Of a stretch of DNA of 64,000 nucleotides, positions 36,466-45,779 are shown piece after piece. Origin of the DNA: Parafilimonas sp963759555 (GTDB lineage Bacteria; Bacteroidota; Bacteroidia; Chitinophagales; Chitinophagaceae); the NCBI GenBank assembly GCA_963759555.1, contig CAVWZV010000002.1, forward strand, positions 1 to 64,000, written 5' to 3'. Position 1 is the stretch's first letter. Each line of letters begins with the position of its first letter. The notes under the pieces were generated by a model. It did not search any database. It was not told the DNA's origin and saw only the letters and a program-made list of their open reading frames with translations. The position numbers and the translations under genes were made by a program.

Positions 36466-37734
36466 ATGAGAACTTCTTATAAAATTATATCGTTCATTTT
36501 ACTTTCATTTTATTTTTCATGTTCCAACGCGCAAATCATAAAAACATCAGGTAACCAACTTGCTTCAATAGATTATAAAAGACTTGCGAATATTGACACG
36601 CTTGTTAATAATTATATTAACCGGGATTGGGTAAAGGGCGTGGTAACAATAATTGTAAAAGATGGCCAGGTTGTTCAAAATAAAGCGTATGGCTATAGTG
36701 ATGCGGAGACAAATACGCAAATGCAGCCAAACAGTATTTTCCGCATTGCATCGCAAACAAAAGCCATTGTAAGCGCCGGTATTTTGGTGCTGTATGATGA
36801 GGGAAAACTTTCATTGGACGATCCGGTTTCAAAATATATTCCCCAGTTTGCCCATGAAACAGTGCTCGATAGTTTTCACATGTCAGACACAACATACACT
36901 ACTGTTCCCGCCAAGAGAGATATAACAATAAAAGATTTGCTAACACATACTTCCGGGCTTGATTACCCGGGTATTGGCAGCGACAAAATGAGGGCTATTT
37001 ATGCGAAAGCAAATATTCCATCGGGGCTGGGTGTGTTTGATGAAAGCCTGGTGGAAAAAATGAAAGCGCTTGCAAAATTGCCGTTGGCATTTCAGCCGGG
37101 CGAACAATGGCGGTATGGGTTAAGTATAGATGTGCTGGGCGCTGTTATTGAGGTAATAAGCGGCGAAAGCCTTGAAGATTTTTTGCGCAAAAAAATTTTC
37201 GATCCGTTAGGCATGAAAGATACATGGTTCAATTTACCGGCTAATGAATTTAATCGTTTAACAACTGCTTATACTGAAGATTCAACACACCACATTATAC
37301 CATGGAAAATTACTGAAGGCATCGATGCCGATTATCCAAAAATTAAAAAAAGATATTTTTCAGGCGGTGCAGGTTTGTCTTCTACCGCTTTTGACTACGC
37401 TGTTTTTTTACAAATGATAATGAATGGAGGTACATACAATGGTAAAACAATTCTTTCTAAACGCATAACAGAAATGATGCTGCATCCGCAACTTGATTTT
37501 CTGTTCAACGGAAAAAATAATTTCGGTTTAGGTTTTGAAATTGTAACGGACAAAGGCAGCGCAGACGGTAGTCGTAATGCAGGTAGTTTTGACTGGGGCG
37601 GATTTTTCGGCACCACGTATTGGGCTGATCCGAAAGAGCATCTTATTTGTTTGATTATGACGCAGCAAACGCCTAACTCCCATTATGAATTATCATCGAA
37701 ATTTGAACAACTGGTTTATGCAAGCTTAAAATAA
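36466..37734 (+). CDS. Serine hydrolase, beta-lactamase class C fold
   Basis: A signal peptide/lipoprotein leader (IISFILLSFYFSCSNA; the Cys may be lipidated) precedes FRIASQTKAIVSAGILVL (S-x-x-K nucleophile), LLTHTSGLDYPG, EQWRYGLSIDVLGAVIEV (Tyr of the second motif) and GGFFGTTYWADPKEHLI (third motif region). Such enzymes are periplasmic esterases or D-Ala peptidases; resistance activity cannot be inferred from sequence. A small channel gene follows 4 nt later. Confidence 0.88.
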   Translation: MRTSYKIISFILLSFYFSCSNAQIIKTSGNQLASIDYKRLANIDTLVNNYINRDWVKGVVTIIVKDGQVVQNKAYGYSDAETNTQMQPNSIFRIASQTKAIVSAGILVLYDEGKLSLDDPVSKYIPQFAHETVLDSFHMSDTTYTTVPAKRDITIKDLLTHTSGLDYPGIGSDKMRAIYAKANIPSGLGVFDESLVEKMKALAKLPLAFQPGEQWRYGLSIDVLGAVIEVISGESLEDFLRKKIFDPLGMKDTWFNLPANEFNRLTTAYTEDSTHHIIPWKITEGIDADYPKIKKRYFSGGAGLSSTAFDYAVFLQMIMNGGTYNGKTILSKRITEMMLHPQLDFLFNGKNNFGLGFEIVTDKGSADGSRNAGSFDWGGFFGTTYWADPKEHLICLIMTQQTPNSHYELSSKFEQLVYASLK

Positions 37735-37738
37735 CTGC

Positions 37739-38317
37739 ATGGGAAAAAACAGGCTCGAAGCATTTAGTGATGGTGTAATCGCTATCATTATTACCATTAT
37801 GGTGCTTGAATTAAAAACGCCGGAAGGGGTTAACTGGAGCGCCATTAGACCGATGGGCCCTGTGTTTATGAGTTATATATTGAGCTTTATTTTCATTGGT
37901 ATTTATTGGAACAATCATCACCACCTGCTGCACCTGGTAAAACACATAAGTGCAGGAATTATGTGGGCAAACCTAAATCTTTTATTCTGGCTTTCACTGG
38001 TTCCTTTTGCAACAGCCTGGATGGGCGAAAATCACAATGAATCTTTTCCCGTGGCTTTATATGCGATACTGCTCGATCTGTGCGGCCTTGCATATACAAT
38101 ATTGCAGATAACCATTGAGCGATGTCACAAAAATGATACAGATTTAATTGGTATAATGCAGCGGCAAAGAGGTAAAGGAATGGCTTCTTTATTTTTATAT
38201 ACGGCTGCTATACCACTTGCTTTTGTAAACACTGCTATATCAGCAATAATATTTGTATTTGTTGCTATAATATGGTTTATCCCTGATAAAAAAATTGAAC
38301 GTATATACAGCGAGTAA
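37739..38317 (+). CDS. TMEM175-family potassium channel-like protein
   Basis: 192 residues with about six membrane helices. RLEAFSDGVIAIIITIMVLE carries the conserved F-S-D motif of the first helix that forms the pore in TMEM175-type K channels; GIYWNNHHHLLHLV and FLYTAAIPLAFVNTAISA follow. Start codon is 4 nt after the hydrolase stop, so the genes are co-transcribed. Confidence 0.88.
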   Translation: MGKNRLEAFSDGVIAIIITIMVLELKTPEGVNWSAIRPMGPVFMSYILSFIFIGIYWNNHHHLLHLVKHISAGIMWANLNLLFWLSLVPFATAWMGENHNESFPVALYAILLDLCGLAYTILQITIERCHKNDTDLIGIMQRQRGKGMASLFLYTAAIPLAFVNTAISAIIFVFVAIIWFIPDKKIERIYSE

Positions 38318-38574
38318 TTATTGTTGCCGCAAAGCAGGCAGATTCCTGTAATATTTTTCTTCTCCGCCTGAAAGTGATGCTGGAAATCTTATTACCATTT
38401 TTCTTTGGTTGAAGTACAACTTGTTTCGCAAACGTTATTAACAAGAGTGAATGTATAGAAGTAGCCGGACCATTGCATTGTTATATTGGTAAATGCCAAA
38501 GCGATACTGCAATTCTTCATTTTCATTTGTTATCTGTTATTCGTAACAACATTAAAAACTGCAATATGTGCGAA

Positions 38575-41064
38575 TTAATTCCCTGCAAGAAAAACCGCAT
38601 TGGAAAACAGAAGTTTTCCGTTTTCCCAGAATAACCGAAACAACGGATCTTCATTTATAATAATTATGTGCCCGCTTCCGTAGCGTTTATCACCAATTAA
38701 AACACCTTGTTTTATCTGCGATTTTAATTTGCTGCCTACAAAACCGGCTACATAGGCATTTGCCGGAAGTATGCCCACATTCCAGCCACCTTTAAAATTA
38801 GTATAAGCTCTGCCGTCTTGTTTTAAAGTAAAATAAAAATCCGGATAACCATAACCCAGCGGATGTGTATTGTCCAACTGAATTTTATAAATAGCGCCGG
38901 GAATAAATGTTGTTATTCTTTCTCTTTCGGCATTACCATAATTCTTTTGTATGATGCTGTCAGAATCCTGCGCAGAATCTTTTTCCAGTTTAATACCAGC
39001 CCAGTCAAGCGAAGCAAGTTTTGCAGCACCGCCTTCTGTTGCAATTAATTTTCCGCCCGCTTTTACAAAAGCATCCAGTTTATCCGAAAGATTTTTTTCA
39101 TCATCAAGCATATTGTAATTGCCATCAGGCATTATCAGCACATCGTAGTTAGAGAGATTTATGTCATCAAGATGTTCTGCAATTAATTGCGAAACAGGAT
39201 AATTTAATTCCGTATCAAAAAAACACCAAACCTCGCCGGCTGCACTATGTGAAACATTATTGCCCGTAAGCAATGCAACTTTTGGAGCCTTTATAAAATG
39301 TACATCTTCAGATCCAAAATCTGAACCTGTGTCCATAAAACCTGTTTGTACTGCATAAGGTTGAATGTTATACATGCTGCAGGTTTTGTTTACAAGATCA
39401 TTCCAGTGAGCAATATTGTTGCCTTTTAAAACGATTAGTGTACCGCGGCCAAAAGATTTACCATTGTATGTAAATGGGTCTGCCGAAAAACGAACACGTA
39501 CATTACTTGCCAAAAGGCCCGACAAAACTTTTGCAGCGTTTAACGAAGTATAAGGAATTAATATTCCATAATTACTTTGAACTTCTGTTATTGTTTGCGA
39601 ATCGGCCGATGAATTTAATTGCAGATTTTCTTTTACTGCCCATGCATTTACACCATACGAATAAGGAATACTCCATGCGGTAATATCATACGTGGCAGAA
39701 TCTACCAATTTGCTGCGTTGCTCAAACAACACTTTTACCATTCTGCCTTTTGGCTGCAGCGTTGATACAGCAATATCATAACCTTCAGAACTAAAACCTG
39801 AATTCTTGTTGGTGTAATAATTATAGCCGCTGAAATTACTGCTGGCTAAACTGCCATAACTAATCTTATTCGCATCAAGTAATTTTTTTACCGCTTCAAT
39901 TTTGTTTTGGTCTGATGAAGTAAGCACATAGGTCTTATACTCCATGTCCGCACCTTTTATGTTATTATCAAAATATTTTTTGAATTCACTTACCAATTTC
40001 TGGTAATTGGCTGCACTTATTTCAATGGTTGATATGCTGGCTGTGTAATGATGCGCTATCCTGTCTGTAAGTGTAAGTGTATCGCCGGTGCTTGTTTTTA
40101 TGCCAAGCCCTGCGCCTATGCCGCCTTGTTCATACGTCATACCAATCGCACCGCTATAGGTTGGATAAGTGTCGCCATAAGAGGGGTAAAATAAATCGAA
40201 TATCTGGCGGGTAAAATATAGCCATCCGTTTGCATCAAAATATTTTGCATTGTTTTTTCCAATCTGTACCTGGAAATCCCGTTGCCATTGTGTTATCACT
40301 TCATGATAAGGCTGAGCAGCCGGCGCAAAATAATAAGGCGCATTATATTCCTGCTCATGCAAATCAACATGCACCTGTGGTAACCAGTCGTTATACAGTT
40401 TTAATTTTTCCTGCATTTCTTTTTGTGTTTGCCAGGCCCAATCCCTGTTCATATCAAAATTGTAATGATTGGTTCGTCCATACGGCCACGGCTCATCATG
40501 CTCACGGCTTTGCGGGTCTGCATTAAAATGCCTGCCAACGGCTGTGTTGTACCAATTTACATAACGGTCTCTTCCATCAGGATTCTGGCAGGGATCAATA
40601 ATTACAACAGCATGCTGCAGCCATTGCTTTGCCTGTGTGTTTGAAGGATCAACGAGTGCATATAAAACTTTCATTGCCGCTTCTGTGCTCGACGGTTCAT
40701 TGCCATGAACATTATAGCTTAACCAAACAATGGCGGGGGCATTTAAATCAGCCGTTTGATCTGTTTGCATATCAGCCAAACGCAAATTATTCTGACGGAT
40801 ATTTTCTAAATTCTGAATATTTTCAGGTGAAGAAATAAATGCAGCAATCATGTCTCTGCCCTCAGTGGTTTCTCCGAATTTCTGAACTTTTACAATTGAT
40901 GATGCAGCCTGTGCAACCGCATTAAAATAAGCAACAACTTTATTTTGGGGTGTAAAGTGTTCGCCTAAATCATATCCTAAAAATTGTTTTGGTGAGGGAA
41001 TGTTTTGAGCGGAGAGAAATAGAGAACTTAATATTAAAATAGTGGCAAGAAGATTTTTTTTCAT
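38575..41064 (-). CDS. Secreted M14-family zinc carboxypeptidase
   Basis: 829 residues with a signal peptide (LLATILILSSLFLSAQ). The M14 zinc site is visible as VWLSYNVHGNEPSSTEAAMK (H-x-x-E) and QVHVDLHEQEYNAPYYF (His). IDPCQNPDGRDRYVNWYN lies between. A C-terminal half of about 400 residues contains a glutamine-amidotransferase-like stretch (YDVLIMPDGNYNMLDDEKNL, KAGGKLIATEGGAA). It acts outside the cytoplasm; substrate preference is not evident. Confidence 0.88.
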   Translation of the reverse strand: MKKNLLATILILSSLFLSAQNIPSPKQFLGYDLGEHFTPQNKVVAYFNAVAQAASSIVKVQKFGETTEGRDMIAAFISSPENIQNLENIRQNNLRLADMQTDQTADLNAPAIVWLSYNVHGNEPSSTEAAMKVLYALVDPSNTQAKQWLQHAVVIIDPCQNPDGRDRYVNWYNTAVGRHFNADPQSREHDEPWPYGRTNHYNFDMNRDWAWQTQKEMQEKLKLYNDWLPQVHVDLHEQEYNAPYYFAPAAQPYHEVITQWQRDFQVQIGKNNAKYFDANGWLYFTRQIFDLFYPSYGDTYPTYSGAIGMTYEQGGIGAGLGIKTSTGDTLTLTDRIAHHYTASISTIEISAANYQKLVSEFKKYFDNNIKGADMEYKTYVLTSSDQNKIEAVKKLLDANKISYGSLASSNFSGYNYYTNKNSGFSSEGYDIAVSTLQPKGRMVKVLFEQRSKLVDSATYDITAWSIPYSYGVNAWAVKENLQLNSSADSQTITEVQSNYGILIPYTSLNAAKVLSGLLASNVRVRFSADPFTYNGKSFGRGTLIVLKGNNIAHWNDLVNKTCSMYNIQPYAVQTGFMDTGSDFGSEDVHFIKAPKVALLTGNNVSHSAAGEVWCFFDTELNYPVSQLIAEHLDDINLSNYDVLIMPDGNYNMLDDEKNLSDKLDAFVKAGGKLIATEGGAAKLASLDWAGIKLEKDSAQDSDSIIQKNYGNAERERITTFIPGAIYKIQLDNTHPLGYGYPDFYFTLKQDGRAYTNFKGGWNVGILPANAYVAGFVGSKLKSQIKQGVLIGDKRYGSGHIIIINEDPLFRLFWENGKLLFSNAVFLAGN

Positions 41065-41249
41065 CCGCTAATTTAAGCATGCGGGGCATTAATAAAACAA
41101 ATCATACTGAACTTCTTTCTTTCAATACGAAATAAATCAGCGATTACTTATTGCGCGTCATTCAGGTACTCATTTTTTTCAATAATAATTTTTCCATTAG
41201 GTATATAGAGCACAAAATTTGTAAAAACAATGGCTGGCAAACAAATACT
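41065..41249. other. Intergenic region upstream of the M14 peptidase
   Basis: A+T-rich, no gene seen. Together with 41445-41617 it forms a gap of about 550 bp before mutL, broken only by a doubtful 64-codon ORF. No strong hairpin or promoter box stands out. Confidence 0.35.
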
Positions 41250-41444
41250 TTAGCTCAAAAAGAAAAACTGTACGCAATGGTCAGGCAGTTCTTCGTAAAT
41301 CAGTTTCAATCTCGATAAATCAGTTTTTTCACGTGTATTATTTCCCCCTGTTGCAGCAATGCGTTTCTGTAAAGAATTGGATGAATCTGTAAACGTTTTT
41401 CCATTTTTTTCATTCTCATCCTGTTTATTATAGTTGTACGGCAT
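41250..41444 (-). CDS. Doubtful small ORF with GIY-YIG-like look
   Basis: 64 residues. KTFTDSSNSLQKRIAATGGN then SRLKLIYEELPDH weakly recalls the middle of GIY-YIG nucleases (Y-x-G-S-S-x-x-L-x-x-R followed by L-x-Y-x-E). The catalytic GIY-YIG motif itself is missing, so it would be a remnant if real. Confidence 0.25.
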   Translation of the reverse strand: MPYNYNKQDENEKNGKTFTDSSNSLQKRIAATGGNNTREKTDLSRLKLIYEELPDHCVQFFFLS

Positions 41445-41617
41445 AACATTATATTGAATACTGTTTTTATTTCTACTACATTAATCGGGATTTTTATAAA
41501 AAGGATAATAAAATTTAAAAGTTTAAATATTTAACAACAAACAATAAAACATTTAATACGGATTGCATAAAGTTTTGAGCAATACTCTATTTTTATGCCA
41601 AATGAAGGAGCGCTTTT

Positions 41618-43465
41618 GTGATTGATATTATTAATTTATTACCGGACAATATTGCTAACCAGATAGCGGCAGGTGAAGTAATTCAGCGCCCGGCCAGCGC
41701 CGTAAAAGAATTACTCGAAAATGCAGTGGATGCCGGCGCAACTTCTGTTCAACTATATATTGCTGATGCCGGGAAAACTTTAATTCAGGTTATTGATAAT
41801 GGCAAAGGCATGAGCGAAACCGATGCGCGGATGAGCTTTGAGCGCCATGCAACAAGTAAAATAAAAAAAATAGAAGACCTTTTTTATATACGCACGATGG
41901 GTTTTCGAGGCGAAGCACTGGCTTCGATTGCTGCCGTTGCGCAGGTTGAGTTAAAAACGAGACGTGCTGAAGATGAACTGGGAGTTTTTATTGAAATAGA
42001 TAACAGCATCGTACGTAAACAGGAAGCTTGCTCATGTGCTGTTGGCACAAATATCTGCATGAAAAATCTTTTTTTTAATGTGCCCGCACGCAGAAACTTT
42101 TTAAAAAGCAATGCTGCCGAAATGAGGCATATTGTGGATGAATTCATTCATGTAGCGCTGGCTTTCCCGAACATATTCTTTTCGCTTACCAGTAATGGCC
42201 AGCAGGTTTTTTATTTAGAAGCCGGAAATTATAAACAACGGTTTTTACAGTTACTCGGTAATCAATATCAAACCAAATTAGTAGCAGTAAAGGAAACCAC
42301 AGATTATTTGGAGGTAAATGGCTTTGTGGGTAAGCCTGATGCTGCAAAAAAAACGCGGGGTGATCAATATTTTTTTGTAAATAACCGCTTTATAAAAAGC
42401 GCTTATTTAAATCATGCAGTTACATCTGCTTTTGATGCGTTACTGCCAAAAGACAGTTTTCCTTTATATGCTTTGTATATTGATTTGGATCCTTCACAAG
42501 TCGATATAAATGTTCATCCAACCAAACAGGAAATAAAATTTGAAGATGAAAAAATTGTATACGCGTTCGTACAGGCAGCTATAAAACATGCGCTGGCACA
42601 GTTTAGTATTTCACCTTCACTTGATTTTAGTTTGAATGCGGAGATAATGCAAACCGAAGCAGTTACGCAACCATTTACTGAACATAAAAAAGATACGTTA
42701 ACCACATCTGACCTGTATAAGAAATTTTCGCAGAAGCACCAGGCGCATTTAATTGATCCTACAGGAAAAAATGAATTAAAGCACTGGAAAGAGTTTTATA
42801 CAAGTACGAACTATGAAGTGCGGAGTACGAACGATGAACGCCTGAATTTTAATTCACCTGAAAACCGGCAACCGGAAACCGGTGGCCTGAAACCGGAGAC
42901 GGGTGTTCCTTTTTATCAGCTACATCAAACTTATATTATTGTGCACTTACAAAATGGTTTCTTATTAATTCATCAGCAGCATGCACACGAAAGGATTTTG
43001 TTTGATCGCTACAGTAATGCCATGCAATTAAAACAAGCCGTAACGCAGCAAACATTATTTCCTGTTTCCTTAGAACTTTCACCGCCGGACGCAGCTTTGT
43101 TGCATGAACTTTTGCCGGACTTGCAACTTTTAGGTTATAAAATTGAGTTGTTTGGAAAAGACAGTTTTATTATTCAGGGAACACCTGCAGATGTTTTACA
43201 GGGTAATGAAAAGCATACAATTGAATTATTGATTGAACAATTTAAACATTTTAGCAGCGAATTAAAATTCAGCAAACGTGAAAAATTAATTCATTGTATG
43301 GCAAGGCAACAGGCAATTAAAGCGGGGCAAACGTTAACTGATAAAGAAATGAAAGTGTTGGTTGAAGAATTATTTCAGTGCAGCACACCTTCCATTACAC
43401 CGAACGGTAATCCTGTATTTGTTGAATTTAATGATGAGCAGTTGCTGAAGATGTTTGGAAAATAA
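41618..43465 (+). CDS. mutL: DNA mismatch repair protein MutL
   Basis: 615 residues. The N-terminal GHKL ATPase shows KELLENAVDAGATSVQ, VIDNGKGMSETDARMS, TMGFRGEALASI and FFNVPARRNF. DINVHPTKQEIKFEDE closes the S5 domain. A linker (about 350-430) contains repeat-derived sequence. The C-terminal part has QQHAHERILFDRY and MARQQAIKAGQTL. The endonuclease motif DQHA(X)2E(X)4E is degenerate (Gln for Asp, no final Glu), so endonuclease activity is doubtful. The start is GTG at 41618, preceded by a good AAGGAG 7 nt upstream, unusual for this phylum. Confidence 0.95.
   Translation: MIDIINLLPDNIANQIAAGEVIQRPASAVKELLENAVDAGATSVQLYIADAGKTLIQVIDNGKGMSETDARMSFERHATSKIKKIEDLFYIRTMGFRGEALASIAAVAQVELKTRRAEDELGVFIEIDNSIVRKQEACSCAVGTNICMKNLFFNVPARRNFLKSNAAEMRHIVDEFIHVALAFPNIFFSLTSNGQQVFYLEAGNYKQRFLQLLGNQYQTKLVAVKETTDYLEVNGFVGKPDAAKKTRGDQYFFVNNRFIKSAYLNHAVTSAFDALLPKDSFPLYALYIDLDPSQVDINVHPTKQEIKFEDEKIVYAFVQAAIKHALAQFSISPSLDFSLNAEIMQTEAVTQPFTEHKKDTLTTSDLYKKFSQKHQAHLIDPTGKNELKHWKEFYTSTNYEVRSTNDERLNFNSPENRQPETGGLKPETGVPFYQLHQTYIIVHLQNGFLLIHQQHAHERILFDRYSNAMQLKQAVTQQTLFPVSLELSPPDAALLHELLPDLQLLGYKIELFGKDSFIIQGTPADVLQGNEKHTIELLIEQFKHFSSELKFSKREKLIHCMARQQAIKAGQTLTDKEMKVLVEELFQCSTPSITPNGNPVFVEFNDEQLLKMFGK
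42803..42896 (+). repeat. Repeat-derived stretch in the mutL linker
   Basis: AGTACGAACTATGAA (42803-42817) recurs as AGTACGAACGATGAA (42824-42838), period 21 bp. CCTGAAAACCGG (42857-42868) recurs as CCTGAAACCGG (42886-42896) among further AACCGG units. The frame stays open across the array. Confidence 0.6.
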
Positions 43466-43705
43466 GTTGTAAGACGTAAGTTTGATGCTTGTGTATTGCA
43501 GCAATACATCTGTTGGCAATAATTTTGACAACTCTCGGTTAAAAAGTGCAAATAAAAAAAGGAATTTATAGGAAACAGCCGGTTTCCAGGTAATGAAGTA
43601 TATCGGATAAAGACTTGTATGAGACACCTTCAATCAGCACTCATTGCCGGCAAGCCTTACAAACAGCACTAAGTTTGAAATAAGGTAAAAATAATTACAT
43701 AAGAT

Positions 43706-44416
43706 ATGGCAAACGTTTTAATAGCAGGCGGAACATCCGGAATAGGACTGGCAACAGCAAAATTTTTAGCACAGAAGAATTATCAGGTCACAATCTTAGG
43801 TAGAAATCCGGAAAAGATAAATCATGCATTGAATGAAATTGGTAAAAATGCAAAAGGGAAAAGTGTTGATGCAAACAATTCTGAATTGCTCAATCAGACA
43901 ATAGCTGCTATCGGGCAAATTGACCATCTTGTAATTGCAATTAGTGGTGGTAAAGGGATTGGATTTTTTCGTGAATTAAATTTAGAAGACTTAAAAAAAG
44001 GATTTGACGGAAAGTTTTTTGCTCAATTAGCCACAGCTCAATCAGCACTACCTTATATTAGATCAAATGGCAGTATAACTTTTATTACCTCAATCAGCTC
44101 TCAATCAAAAGCTTTGGGTACAGCAGGTTTGGGAGCCATTAACGGAGCATTAGAAATTATGATTCCAACACTTGCAAAGGAATTAAAACCATTACGGATA
44201 AATGCAGTAGCACCCGGTGTTGTAAATACAACCTGGTGGGACTTTTTAACACCCGAAGAGAAACACGAAACTTTTAAGCAATATTCTAACACAATTCCGC
44301 TTGGAAGAGTTGGCGAACCTGAAGACATCGTAAAAATGATATTGGCGTTTATTGAAAATGATTACATAACAGGACAAATTATTGCAGTTGACGGTGGACT
44401 TAGTTTAGGACAATAG
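43706..44416 (+). CDS. Short-chain dehydrogenase/reductase
   Basis: 236 residues. VLIAGGTSGIGLATAKFL is the NAD(P)-binding T-G-x-x-x-G-x-G variant. ITFITSISSQSKALGTAGLG holds the catalytic Ser, but the usual Tyr-x-x-x-Lys is replaced in this stretch (no Tyr in the expected place), as in some atypical SDRs. ITGQIIAVDGGLSLG closes the fold. Substrate unknown. Confidence 0.82.
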   Translation: MANVLIAGGTSGIGLATAKFLAQKNYQVTILGRNPEKINHALNEIGKNAKGKSVDANNSELLNQTIAAIGQIDHLVIAISGGKGIGFFRELNLEDLKKGFDGKFFAQLATAQSALPYIRSNGSITFITSISSQSKALGTAGLGAINGALEIMIPTLAKELKPLRINAVAPGVVNTTWWDFLTPEEKHETFKQYSNTIPLGRVGEPEDIVKMILAFIENDYITGQIIAVDGGLSLGQ

Positions 44417-44483
44417 TTTTTAATTAAAAAGCAAGCTTCCGGCAAAAGGAAAAAGCCGGGCTGTAGCATTTAATTGTACAAGC

Positions 44484-45629
44484 CTAGCTTCTTTCAACGG
44501 CTCTTAGCCATCTTTCAGGTATTTCATTGTTTAAAGCAGTTGTGTAATCTTTTCCGCTGCAGGCCACAAAAGTTTTATCCGGCAATTGCATCCACCAGCG
44601 CTGTGTTTTTTTACTTTGTAAAAACAGGGTTTCAAAGTCGGCAAACATTAATTTAAACTCATTAAAACTTTCACGCTGTTGCAAGGGCGCTTCCGTTTTG
44701 CCTTTTTGTATGCCATCACATAAATACCAAATCATGTGGCTTATTTGTTTTGCGGTAAGTTCACTTACATCCTGCTTATAATTATAACCATAAATGCCAA
44801 TGCTGTTTGATAAACTGCTCATGCCCGCATACTGCACCAGGCTGCACGCTTCCTCGCCATTAAAACCGTTGGGAGTAATACGGTTTGCAGGTGCATGGCT
44901 GTGCTGGATGGCTGTAATATCAAACGAAAAAATATTTGTGTTGCGGATAACCGGCTCCATTGTTTCAATATGTTCTTTTACATTACCCACGCGATAACAA
45001 TCGAAACGCAGTTTGTCAATTGTTTCCAGCATGGCCGGGTGAACGAAATAACTTTGAAAACCGATATGATTATAATGTTTTAAATAATTGGGTTCTTCTG
45101 TAAACATCTTCATCAAAAAATTTTCGGCCGGCGAACGGCTTTCTGCATTCATATCTAAAAACGCATCCACACATGTGGCTTCTATTATTTTTTGTTCAGC
45201 AGCAAAAACATTGTATTGTGCCAGCATTAAATCGTGTGCGCCGCCAAGTATTAAAACTTTTTTATTCAACGCTGATAATTCACCCAGCACCTGTTGCAAT
45301 GCCGAATAAGTATCTTCCAGTGAGGCACCCGGTTTGATATTTCCAATGTCTGCAACAGCAACTTCTGTATGCCACTGATAAAGCTGGTAGAAATGGCTGC
45401 GCACCGCATCAATACCAGTGTTGTCATGCAAACTTACACCCGCTCCGCGAGTTTCTGCACACCCAATAAGTACCAGGTCCGCAGCTTCAACGTCAGGGAA
45501 ATTTTTTATGTAAGCGTCAATATAACTGCCAACTTGTTTTTGATTATATGTTTTATCATCATTAAAAAAAAGCAGGTTTCCAACAGGCTCTAAAAAATCA
45601 ATAATTGTATCCACGGATGAAAAGGCCAT
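44484..45629 (-). CDS. Formimidoylglutamase/arginase-family protein with degenerate metal site
   Basis: 381 residues with ureohydrolase blocks: LILGGAHDLMLAQYN (129-133 keep GGAHD), TCVDAFLDMNAE (154-160) and FSFDITAIQHSHAPAN (235-247). Canonical members use D-A-H-x-D and S-x-D-x-D to bind two Mn; here the His of the second motif is Phe and the second Asp of the third is Thr. The fold is clear, but catalysis as in HutG is uncertain. It is convergent with the SDR and divergent from batD. Confidence 0.78.
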   Translation of the reverse strand: MAFSSVDTIIDFLEPVGNLLFFNDDKTYNQKQVGSYIDAYIKNFPDVEAADLVLIGCAETRGAGVSLHDNTGIDAVRSHFYQLYQWHTEVAVADIGNIKPGASLEDTYSALQQVLGELSALNKKVLILGGAHDLMLAQYNVFAAEQKIIEATCVDAFLDMNAESRSPAENFLMKMFTEEPNYLKHYNHIGFQSYFVHPAMLETIDKLRFDCYRVGNVKEHIETMEPVIRNTNIFSFDITAIQHSHAPANRITPNGFNGEEACSLVQYAGMSSLSNSIGIYGYNYKQDVSELTAKQISHMIWYLCDGIQKGKTEAPLQQRESFNEFKLMFADFETLFLQSKKTQRWWMQLPDKTFVACSGKDYTTALNNEIPERWLRAVERS

Positions 45630-45657
45630 AAATTATTTATTGCAAACAAACATAGTA

Positions 45658-45710
45658 ATGAATGATGAATTATGAACGATGAATAATGATTGTTGATAAT
45701 TGAACGTTAA
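45658..45710. repeat. Short degenerate repeat in intergenic region
   Basis: Tandem-like GAATGATGAATTATGAACGA then GATGAATAATGATTG units resemble the sequence found in the mutL linker. No gene overlaps. Confidence 0.45.
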
Positions 45711-45764
45711 CTGCCTTTAACCGTATATTAACCCTGCTGCCTGTAGACAAAATACTTTCGGATT

Positions 45765-45772
45765 TATCTTTG
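45765..45772 (+). promoter_or_regulatory. Bacteroidota -7 box for batD
   Basis: TATCTTTG matches TAnnTTTG and ends 7 nt before the ATG at 45780, again giving a nearly leaderless transcript. Confidence 0.5.
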
Positions 45773-45779
45773 TGTGCTC

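Noticed and set aside
44430..44470. CCGGC/GCCGG hairpin between the SDR and formimidoylglutamase-like genes
   Set aside because: Only five pairs with an 11-nt loop and no T tract, too weak to call a terminator.
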